Shown: piece after piece, positions 18,301 through 26,083 of the stretch
Layout of the letters: every line of letters starts with the position of its first letter
How positions within the stretch are numbered: position 1 is the first letter of the stretch
From: a bacterium
Lineage (GTDB): Bacteria; Bacteroidota; Bacteroidia; NS11-12g; UBA955
NCBI GenBank assembly: GCA_029945665.1
Contig: JAQSCZ010000036.1
Coordinates: forward strand, 1-34,185
Direction: 5' to 3'
Length of the DNA: 34,185 nucleotides
Position numbers and translations under genes: made by a program
Notes under the pieces: generated by a model
What the model was told of the DNA's origin: nothing
The model's input: only the letters and a program-made list of their open reading frames with translations
Database searches by the model: none

Positions 18301-20068
18301 AAACAATATCTTAAGAAAAATAACAAAAAATCAAGTCGTTAAATTTGCCTACTTCGACAATTGTTATCCCGATACTATTACTAAATCTATGTTTATTAAA
18401 ATGTATCAGCCACTCGGACTTACTGTTCTTAAAGACTCTACCATTTGTTTTAATACTACAGCAAGCTTGCAAGCAAAACCAACAGGAGGAAATGGTAACT
18501 ATTCATACACTTGGAAAGATGCAGGAGCCAATGTGAAAGTTCGTAATGTAACACTTCAAAATACGCAATATTTCTATTTAACCTTAACAGATAATTGTAC
18601 TGAAAAATCGGTGTCTGATTCTGTTTTGATTACCGTTTTACCTCCATTGTCATTCGTATTAAGAGCTGATAATGATACCATTTGTAATGGTACTGCGGTG
18701 AATTTAAGTATGCATCCCGATGGTGGTAGAGTAGGCACACGCAACATTCAATGGAAGAACAATCAATTATCAGGCACCAATCCAAGTATTATTCTAACCC
18801 AGTCCACCTGGCTGCCTGTTACCTTGAGCGATGCTTGCAGTCCTGAAATAACCGATTCGATTTTTGTATTTGTAAGAGAGCCTCTGTCTATTAAAATTGA
18901 TAGAATAGATTCTTTGTGCAATGCCAAATCAGTTGGTTTAAATGCCCAAATTAAAGGCGGTTTAAAAAATCAAAGTGTTGTGAATTGGAGTCCCATTTCT
19001 AAAACAGGCGTAAGTGTCTCTTATTTGCCTTTATCCACCCAATATCTCAAAGCAACTGTCTTCGATGCTTGTTCTGTTCCCAATGCTTCTGATAGTATTT
19101 TGATACATGTGTTCGATCCCTTAGTGTTAATTATGACTAACGATACAGCTACTTGCTATGGTCAAGCTTTACAATTGAACGCCAAATACAAAGGGGGTAA
19201 GTTCAATACACAACAATTTTATTGGAACAATGTAAAAACAAATGGACTTTGGGTCGATTCATTTAAAACAGCTACTTATCGCGTAGTTGTGAAAGATGCT
19301 TGTGGCGATAGTATCAGTCGCAATGTATTGGTGAATGTAGGCGAGAAATTAGCACTATCGCCTAGTGTAGTTAAAAAATGTAGCTATAACGATATTGCAA
19401 TTGCATTTAATGTCAATTCAATTCATCCTTCTACCGTTATTTGGGACCAATTGCCTGCAGGTAAGAGCCAACTTTTTACGAATCAAACAAATGCCTTTTA
19501 CAATGCAATTATTAGCGATGGTTGCAGCGATACTTCGCATTTTATTGTGCCAGTATATGTAAGCGATTTTAGTAAAAACACTTTCATTATTAGTAAAGTT
19601 GTACTTAAAAAAGCAGAAGTAAAATTAGATAAAAATAGCTTCGATAATTTTATCGATTGGGGCGATGGGCAATTAACAAAAGAGTTGGATTCTATAGCAG
19701 TGCATGCTTATAATAATTATGGCAAGTTTACCATCTGCAAATTCCAACGCGACTCAATAGGTTGTACCGATACAATATGTAAAACATTGATTAATGAAGA
19801 TCCACTTGGTTTTAAAAATTATCTAATTAATCTCTATCCAAATCCTGTAACTGATTTGTTGTATTTGGATCTGAATCAATTGTCGGGCGACCTGCAATTA
19901 AGCATCACCGATGCCACAGGGAAATTAATTATTGAGAATCAAAAAATTTATCCACCTTACGAAGATTATGCAATTAATCTTTCTGGAATTGCTTCTGGGG
20001 TTTATACTTTAAAATTAGTGGTGAATGGCGAAACAATGATCGCCAAATTTGTGAAGTTAGAGGAATAG
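15305..20068 (+). CDS. Subtilisin-like S8 serine protease with type A T9SS sorting domain
   Basis: This 1587-residue secreted protease opens with a signal peptide (MKINLKGLVLLGILSFLM, cleavage near 22). The subtilase domain (about 185-460) has Asp195 in AEWDGGDIG, His220 in AHATHVGG, the oxyanion Asn314 in AAGNS and Ser392 in GTSMATPG. Residues about 20-180 may be a pro-region. A jelly-roll-like domain (about 465-580) and FN3/Ig-like domains follow. Five or so Cys- and Gly-Gly-bearing Ig-like repeats of about 85 residues span about 960-1470, for example PTGGNGNYSYTW. The C-terminal YPNPVTDLLYLDL...GVYTLKLV (about 1514-1587) is a type A T9SS domain. The substrate is unknown. Confidence 0.9.
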   Translation: MKINLKGLVLLGILSFLMRVKAIDNYPKYVLSSVAFYNAQLISNPDFQFSGLYSSDSCYVKILNQYSLLLKEKSFGFQAIRPTQKINYQWQTSDSLQFINVATFDEQRLNVLALLYKNKLLYKRLSFLSLRLKVSRDDIKLLLADNGVKFISFLPPHVQVINWVERSNHRVSQFAPNFPTSAYLTGKGVSLAEWDGGDIGRHIDFDSRLTVVKKLGIDAHATHVGGTMAGAGNLDPEARGMAPEAKIYSWDFNGDIPIEMDTCQTKYGYVITQNSYGYWTNNCIDFALYDVTSTDMDRLSNKHTDLLHVFAAGNSRGMNCVSGGYKTILPGFQSAKNTMSVAAVNNTDGDSYFSCAGPTQDGRFKPEISAVGVNVYSTQDNNNYAGGWSGTSMATPGASGSIALLYERFKSKYSFFPPNFLAKNIISNAADDIGNIGPDYLFGFGRINGQTAVNLIDSGFWNIDSVANNGAYYDTLYLPSNLNELRVMLVWNDPEVNPSSSPILVNDLDLTITDSLGNVYQPWWCNPNIPTALAIRKRDTINNIEQVTIKNPNKGFYIVKVFGKKIPIGKQSFSITWLKEPKKLSITYPNGGESILSPSNAAKAQIIRWDNFGVSGNYKLEFSNDSGLSWQTIATNIPNAQRYYVWQTLADTISTGRALIRISNGTLSDMSDNVFSISNPITGLNTLACDSQLYLRWKSIPKTAYYTVYQMKNGKMQAVGTTTDTAFLVTQLNNNNLYWFSVSRRANNGAESMRCRAISGTPSNANFPPRITINPKDTSTCYSNVFYLKSKSNGTNPITSAWEFSKNNGATWNTIGNSLDSINCKLYVSDFSYWVRRSYKNICLAPVYSKVAVVKLDSNLIINFFNKDTTVCFASLIKDSINIISKVPAQITWYNDSSSTSTVLQKGLSNNFSTTIKKSMSIWAEVSNLCGTIKSKDISKPAKLNGRNEYSLFPIPSITSADTLMACVGETITLGPTLSGGRPGYQKLKIITEDSIYFQNNILRKITKNQVVKFAYFDNCYPDTITKSMFIKMYQPLGLTVLKDSTICFNTTASLQAKPTGGNGNYSYTWKDAGANVKVRNVTLQNTQYFYLTLTDNCTEKSVSDSVLITVLPPLSFVLRADNDTICNGTAVNLSMHPDGGRVGTRNIQWKNNQLSGTNPSIILTQSTWLPVTLSDACSPEITDSIFVFVREPLSIKIDRIDSLCNAKSVGLNAQIKGGLKNQSVVNWSPISKTGVSVSYLPLSTQYLKATVFDACSVPNASDSILIHVFDPLVLIMTNDTATCYGQALQLNAKYKGGKFNTQQFYWNNVKTNGLWVDSFKTATYRVVVKDACGDSISRNVLVNVGEKLALSPSVVKKCSYNDIAIAFNVNSIHPSTVIWDQLPAGKSQLFTNQTNAFYNAIISDGCSDTSHFIVPVYVSDFSKNTFIISKVVLKKAEVKLDKNSFDNFIDWGDGQLTKELDSIAVHAYNNYGKFTICKFQRDSIGCTDTICKTLINEDPLGFKNYLINLYPNPVTDLLYLDLNQLSGDLQLSITDATGKLIIENQKIYPPYEDYAINLSGIASGVYTLKLVVNGETMIAKFVKLEE

Positions 20069-20069
20069 A

Positions 20070-20647
20070 ATGGGCAGACTGAATCGTTTTATTTTAATAC
20101 TGTTTATAATGAGTTCTATAATTGGATTGGCTCAAAACATCGAAACAGCAGAAAATAAAAAACAAAACTCCTAAATGAGATTAAATAATTCAAGGAAATT
20201 GAATCTTATTGTATAGGCTATGCATGTACTGTTTCCAAATTATGTTTAAAGTTAGATAGCCTTTTTAGTATCTCTACATTCGATGAACTTTTAACATATT
20301 ATGAATACACTTCACATATTTTAAAGTTTTACGCCTACCAAACCACGGCAATGCATAATGATAGTTTAGTATTTGAAAAATTAAAAAACAACATCACTGA
20401 TTCAACATTGTTGCCCATACATATATCGTGTAGGATTGGTTTCGATAAATTCAATTAATTGTTGGTGCAAGAATATGCTAGGGGTATCAAATATAAATAT
20501 TCAGTTGGAGGCACCATCTTTCGAAATCATAAGAAATACAGCTATGTAAAACCTAATAAAAATCAATGGCGTAAAAAAAGAAAGGAATTGTTAATATTGC
20601 TTGGAAAGAGTGTTGCTTCAAACTTGATAATTAATTATTTAGATTAA
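20070..20647 (+). pseudogene. Decayed HEAT-like secreted protein gene
   Basis: An ATG 1 base after the protease stop opens a signal peptide (GRLNRFILILFIMSSIIGLAQ), and the frame closes at 34 codons. The story continues in another frame from about 20168 (LLNEIK, stop at 20186, FKEIESYC...), stops again at 20456, and reads on in that same frame to 20647. The joined product has an (S)TFDELLTYYEY...LKFYAYQTTAMHNDSLVFEKL stretch. It resembles Bacteroidota HEAT-repeat-like proteins in which a residue pair alternates with LFEKLKNNITDST-type helices. One frameshift and at least two stops make it non-functional. It ends 1 base from the stop of the convergent gene at 20649. Confidence 0.6.
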
Positions 20648-20648
20648 A

Positions 20649-21593
20649 TTAATGACAGTATGACTTTAGGTCCTTCCTTTTAGTTGTTGGAAAACACTTT
20701 CTGATTTTCTTGTGTCTATTATGTTTGAACTTCATTAGTTGTTGGAGATTCTTAACAAAAGGAAGCATTAAGATATTAAAATCTACCTCCGAACAATTGT
20801 AATTCATAATATGACCTTTAAAAATAATAGTCATGGTTATTACTGGATAATGTGATGCCCACGATGTAAAATGCCTACTATCTTCATATTTATTTATTCC
20901 AGAATTACACAATAGATTTTGTAGGTGATTGATCATTGAATCAGAGAGTATTCCTTGACAACTTAAATTGTGTTTTTTCCTCCAAATACCCCATCTGGCT
21001 TTGTAATCTTGTTTTTTTTTCAATGCCCAAAATTGCCCATTTTTATATAGGATTAAATCATAGTATATCTCATCGTGATAACCTTGACTTTTATACGATA
21101 AATAAATGGTGTCAAATTCTATTTTTTCATAGATGTTTTTTTTGCTTTTTAAAATGATTCTTGGAGATTCTATAACTTCGGTATCCGTTGTCAAATCGTA
21201 ATGTGAAATTTTAAAATCTGGAAGATAAACATCTGCAGTTATTTTTTTTGCGGATGAATTTAAAGGAAGCAATATCATTTCAAATGAATCAAGTTTGAAA
21301 ATTCGAAATTGAGAGTCGCTTAGTTTATATCCTTCCATCTCAACTAAATTACCAAGAGAGTCATTTTTATAATATTCTTTACCAGTATAATCATGATGAA
21401 TATAAAGTGTATCACCACTGATTTTAAAAGTGTCAAGAAAGTTGTATTTTTTAGATTGAACTTTGTTCACATTAAAGTACAAATCCATCCGTTCGTCACC
21501 CACCCAAAGTGTTTGAATTGAGGAATAGTCTTGTGCAAAGCCATTCGTTAACCTAAAAAAGAACAAAGCGCTTATCAACCAAATTTTACACAT
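20649..21593 (-). CDS. Secreted protein of unknown function
   Basis: This 314-residue protein has a signal peptide (CKIWLISALFFFRLTNGFAQ, cleavage near 21) but no lipobox Cys and no T9SS domain, so it is probably periplasmic or outer-membrane associated. The middle is strand-rich with many Lys, Tyr and Asp residues (for example DTLYIHHDYTG, DEIYYDLILYKNGQFWALKKK), and the tail is basic. I recognise no family. It is intact, unlike the pseudogene it faces, and its upstream side opens onto the decay zone at 21594-22268. Confidence 0.55.
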   Translation of the reverse strand: MCKIWLISALFFFRLTNGFAQDYSSIQTLWVGDERMDLYFNVNKVQSKKYNFLDTFKISGDTLYIHHDYTGKEYYKNDSLGNLVEMEGYKLSDSQFRIFKLDSFEMILLPLNSSAKKITADVYLPDFKISHYDLTTDTEVIESPRIILKSKKNIYEKIEFDTIYLSYKSQGYHDEIYYDLILYKNGQFWALKKKQDYKARWGIWRKKHNLSCQGILSDSMINHLQNLLCNSGINKYEDSRHFTSWASHYPVITMTIIFKGHIMNYNCSEVDFNILMLPFVKNLQQLMKFKHNRHKKIRKCFPTTKRKDLKSYCH

Positions 21594-21705
21594 ATTCTAT
21601 CTTGCAATTTAATCAAATAAAAATAATTTTAGCATGTATTGCCTTATAATTATGTTGTAACCAACTTTGTAATTTAATTGTAGGTGCACTTAAATTAAAC
21701 TTAAA

Positions 21706-21786
21706 ATGCATAAAAAATACTACTTGGTATGTTTATTTTTCCAAATGAACACCCTTTCCAAACTGCCAAAATCGTCAAAAAAATAA
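21706..21786 (+). pseudogene. Orphan signal-peptide start, 26 codons
   Basis: The ATG is followed by HKKYYLVCLFFQMNTLSKL and a stop after 26 codons. The basic start and hydrophobic stretch look like the beginning of a secreted protein, but nothing downstream continues it in any frame I can follow. It is most likely the remnant of a lost gene; a chance ORF cannot be excluded. Confidence 0.3.
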
Positions 21787-21861
21787 TATTGATCCAACTT
21801 TCACGGTAGTAAAAACTTAATCGAATTTATTCAAATATTATTTGATTCAATAGGTTGACTC

Positions 21862-21934
21862 TCATTTTTTTTAAGCAAATTTGCGACTCATAATTTTTTA
21901 ATATGTTGTATTCAAAATTGAAAGTATTCGGTTT
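21862..21934 (+). repeat. 73-bp direct repeat, left copy
   Basis: Bases 21862-21934 are identical to 29883-29955, offset 8,021. In the right copy this is the leader and first codons of the S9 peptidase gene. Here the same start codon (21903) is followed, after the identity ends, by unrelated sequence. Confidence 0.9.
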
Positions 21935-21959
21935 GCTCATGGGCCTAATGTGTTTATGA
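21903..21959 (+). pseudogene. Orphan copy of the S9 peptidase start, 18 codons
   Basis: The reading frame starts with the same residues as the S9 peptidase (LYSKLKVFGLL after Met), then diverges (MGLMCL) and stops at 21957. The first 32 coding bases and the 41 bases before them match the peptidase gene at 29924 exactly. It could be a duplicated or displaced 5' end of that gene, or what is left of a paralogue. Confidence 0.6.
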
Positions 21960-22268
21960 TTTTTTAATTCATATTATTTGCAATAAATTGACATTGAGAA
22001 TAGTTGAAAAGAAATAAGGAGTCATCTTTACAAGGTTTGATACAATTTGAAAAAATCCAGTAATAAATATATTTTTAAAGTATTTTCCGAGTTTTCGCTT
22101 AAATACAAAACTAAGCAGTAAATTAAAAACAATTTTATTTTGCCCTTTTTTCTTTAGAGTTGGAAATTATAAATTAGGGAAGTATTGAAATAAAAAATAA
22201 ATTTTAAATATATTTGGATTATTTAAAAAAATAATGTTTAATTTGTTTTGATTTAAATCACAAATAAA

Positions 22269-25200
22269 ATGAATAATCACAAATTATTGAAAGTTAATGG
22301 TTTAAGAATGGGGGGGTAATTCTACTATTTTTAAATGCGGTATTTGGAATGCAAACTAATGCCATTAATCCACCAAAAGTGGTAAAACAACAAAATTTTA
22401 CTAACCCTTTTGATGATGCAGTACAAAATAAACAATCAGAAGATTGGCTTTTTGAAACTATTGAAGATTCTGAAGATAGAGGAATTGTTAGTTGTGGTTT
22501 CTCAGATGGCCCACATACGGATTATTGGGGAAATTTGGTAGGAGGTAATGTGAAAAGACCATCAATCATTAAAACTGATAGAAATCTTGATTTTTTATGG
22601 CGTTACGATATGAATGATAACCAAACAATTTTTGATTCTGATGGGAACAATTGTAATGTAATTTTAGATGGAGGTAGCACCAGATGCAGTGATATAGTAG
22701 AATTTAATGCATATTATTATGTTATAGCTTTTGCGAAAATTAAAAGAACACTAAACAATATAACTTACACTACCAATTATAGGCCCATAATAATGAAATT
22801 TTCTAAAGATGGAAATATTCAAACTGGTTATCCAAGAGTTATGTATCAAACTAATTATAGTTTAAATAGTTCTATTACTGCAGATGCAAGTTTAAAAGGA
22901 ATGACAATAGATATTGGCAAAGGTACATTAATACTATGTGGTGCATTAAATGGTTATCAATGGGTGGTAGAGTATGATATTTCAAATAATACTGTAGTGG
23001 CAAGTAACCAATTTAATATTGGTGTTTTTTTAGATGTTTGCCCAGTTTATGTTAATGGAAGTGGACTTAAAAAAATGCCTGTTACTAGCAACCAAGCTCC
23101 CACACAATACGCATTTGTAGGTTACAATAAAAAATGTACAACTTGCAATCAAGGAGATAATGATGTTTCTGATGCAATTTTAATAAGCACAAATACTAGC
23201 TTTTCTAAAAATGCAGAAAAAATATTTGATGCTTCAGCACTAAATAGTAGCAGCTATAACAACAATTACCAAAGAGGTGTTGGAGGAGCATCTACTTGTC
23301 CAAGTGAAACTAGTTTTAGAAACTCCAATGATTTAGCTTCAAAAGTGGAACAATTGAAAAATGGAAAATTATGTATTGCAATTAATTACAATTATACACT
23401 TCTAATAAATAATCAATTTAACGCACCATTTAATTATGGTTATCTATGCAATGCTGCAAATGTACAATCTGTTGGACGAGAACAAATAGTGGATACAGAT
23501 GGGTTTATTGGTATAATGATACCTAATTTCAATTCAACTACAACTCCAGAAAGGTTAGATCATGTTGCGCATTTTAATGGAGATGATTTTGAATTTTCAA
23601 TTACTCAAGATTATACTGGTGACAGAATATTAGGTATAGGAACAATTGCAGACAATTACAGATTAACCGTAAATACCCACAGAGATGAATATTGGGTATT
23701 TAAATATAATCCTGATTGGTCTAACAGCAGTGGTAAGGGAAATATTGATTGGGAAATGTCTGTTACTGGGGCAGGTACTAGTACAATTTGTGCGTTTGAT
23801 ATTCAACCTACTCATAAAGGTGGGATTATTTGTGTGGGAAACAACTATAGAACGGGAGAAAATTTTGATTTACTTTTATTAGGCAGAGATTGTGAAACAA
23901 ACCAAACACTAACTCCTCCCTTTGATTTGGGACCGAATATGCCAGATGGCAAAACATTTTCAGTACAGCAATTTTTATCTAGCGGCAATACACTTAATAT
24001 GTACTCATCTAGAAATATTCATGCACAGGTGAGAGTAGAAACAGGCTATACTTGGCATATTCACAATGGCTGTACCCTTAAATTTATGAATAATGAAAAC
24101 ATGTATGATAGTGCAAAAACTTCAGATTTACAACATAGTATAATCGTAGAACAAGGGGCCTCAATGATAATGGAACCTAATACTATGCTTACGAGTTATA
24201 CTGGGTGTGGGGATGCAGTTTGGGGCGGTATATTGTTAAAAGGGAATGCCACACCAAATGTCCAAGATGGTGGACTTTTAGAAATGACAGATGCCACAAT
24301 TGAAAATGCTGTGGTTGGTGTGTCTGCTGTAAGTGGTTCAATTTTAAAATGTTCCAATGCTCCAATTACAAATGCTAGGTCATCTACTATCAACTTTAAA
24401 AATTGTAGGCGATCTGTCAATTTAAGTTTTTGGGTTGGTAATACACCCAATGCTTCATTTTTTAAATATGTCAATTTTTTAGGAGATGCCCCAGTAAATG
24501 AATACAATGGAGAGGGTATTAAAGATTTTATAAGTCTGTGGGATAATAATAATTTAAAAATATGGGGTTGCTCTTTTAGAAATACTTACACAGGAACTTA
24601 CAGAAATAATAATAGAGGTATAGGAATTACCTCATTCAATGTGAATGCAAACTTAATTAAAGGTTCAAATCCTGCTACCGTCAATGGCAATTGTAGTTTT
24701 CCAATTGGTAGCACTAATTTATTTGAAGGCTTAGATGTTGGCTTTTGGAATGGCGGAAATACCATTAATAATGTAATTAGAATTTACGGCAACGAATTCA
24801 AAAATGTTGCCAACCCTATATTTGCAGGTACAGGCTCTAGTTTAAAATTATATGACAATGATTTATACTGGGACAATAATTTTATACAACCACCAAGCAC
24901 ACATCCTAACTATTGGGTAAAAGGGATACAAACAGGTGTATGCGATGGTTTAAATTTTGATCAAAATAGAATCAATGCGCGTACCTATATTTACCCATAT
25001 ACCGGTATGTTTTTAGAAAATGTGAGTGATTTATTTTTTTCATCTGCTATTTTTAATAACACCACTTGGAATAATCCTGGCACAGGCTTATTTGGCACAG
25101 CCATGTTTAATAGCTCATCAAATACTGCCTTAGATTTTACTTGCAATACTTACACCAATATGATGCAAGATTGGTATTTAGGTAATAATTTTAGACCTAG

Positions 25201-26074
25201 AGTAGGAATGCCGGGACAAATTGGTAATAATAATAAATGGACAAAGCCTTCTGGTGCTACTAATAATATATTAAAATTAAGTGGGAGCTTACTAGAATAT
25301 TTTTGTTTAAATACATTACCCTCTTCAATTAATACTCCAAATGACGGGAATAATTCATTTATTAATTTTAATGTAACAAGAGCGCCTCATGGTGTTCAAG
25401 AGCTAGGTTGTAATAATACTTCCCCCTGCTTAAAATATACCTATAGCCTCGAGGATGGAGGAGAGCATAGCGGGCAAATGGTAGTTTTGTTCAACCAGGA
25501 ATATAAACAAGCTTTGGATGCCTTAAATCAAAATAATTTTGAATTGGCAAGAATCAAAACCAATGCGATAAGTTCAGAAATAGAAAATAACAATAAAAGA
25601 ATTTTATTAAATATTTTGATTCCTATTTTTGAGCAACACAGGCAATATGCCATGACAGCTGCTGAAATGGATGGCTTAATGGTATTAACAATAGGTACAG
25701 AACATGAGAATGAGTATGCAAGAAATGTATTAACATTTTTTGCTGATAAAACATTTACACCAAATTATAGCCCACTGCCAGCCAATAGTGCTTCTGCTTC
25801 TGCAAATAATACAACTAATGCTAACCCTCTAGATATATTTACAGTTTACCCCAACCCAAGCAATGGCGGCATAGCTTTAAAAATACCAAGTAATTTAGCA
25901 GGCGAAAACACAAGTATTATTATTACCAATATTATGGGCAGAAAAGTATATGAAAATTTGAATTATATTAGTAATACTGCTATTGACATAAGTGCATTTG
26001 CCAATGGCATGTATTTGGTTTCTATTAATCAAAATGGACAAATAGTGTATAACACTATTGTTTCAAAGCTATAG
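22269..26074 (+). CDS. Large T9SS cargo protein with beta-helix region, signal peptide out of frame
   Basis: The long frame reads from ATG 22349 (1241 residues) but lacks a signal peptide there, although the protein ends in a type A T9SS domain (about 1160-1241: VYPNPSNGG, IMGRKVYENL, GMYLVSINQNG) that needs Sec export. Upstream, ATG 22269 opens NNHKLLKVNGLRMGG, then stops at 22317. One extra G in the G7 tract (22310-22316) would join it to VILLFLNAVFGMQTNA, giving a classic signal peptide. The N-terminal half (about 20-530) is a DxD/Asn-rich beta-propeller-like region. A beta-helix-like region follows (about 545-1000), with GCTLKF, VEQGASM and WGGILLKG turns. I recognise no catalytic site. 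The phase is either variable or a sequencing error. Confidence 0.7.
22310..22316 (+). other. G7 homopolymer tract in a signal-peptide coding region
   Basis: Seven G's interrupt very AT-rich DNA exactly between the signal-peptide start (22269 frame) and its hydrophobic core (22349 frame). Eight G's, or five, would restore one open frame. Such tracts are classic slipped-strand sites. Confidence 0.6.
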
Positions 26075-26083
26075 CGCTAATCT

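Larger units (their letters stand above)
21594..22268. other. AT-rich decay zone with orphan gene starts
   Basis: No full gene fits here. Two short plus-strand starts with signal-peptide-like sequence (21706 and 21903) each stop within 27 codons, and one lies in a 73-bp repeat shared with 29883-29955. From about 21960 to 22268 I see only AT-rich sequence without a clear hairpin or promoter. Confidence 0.6.
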
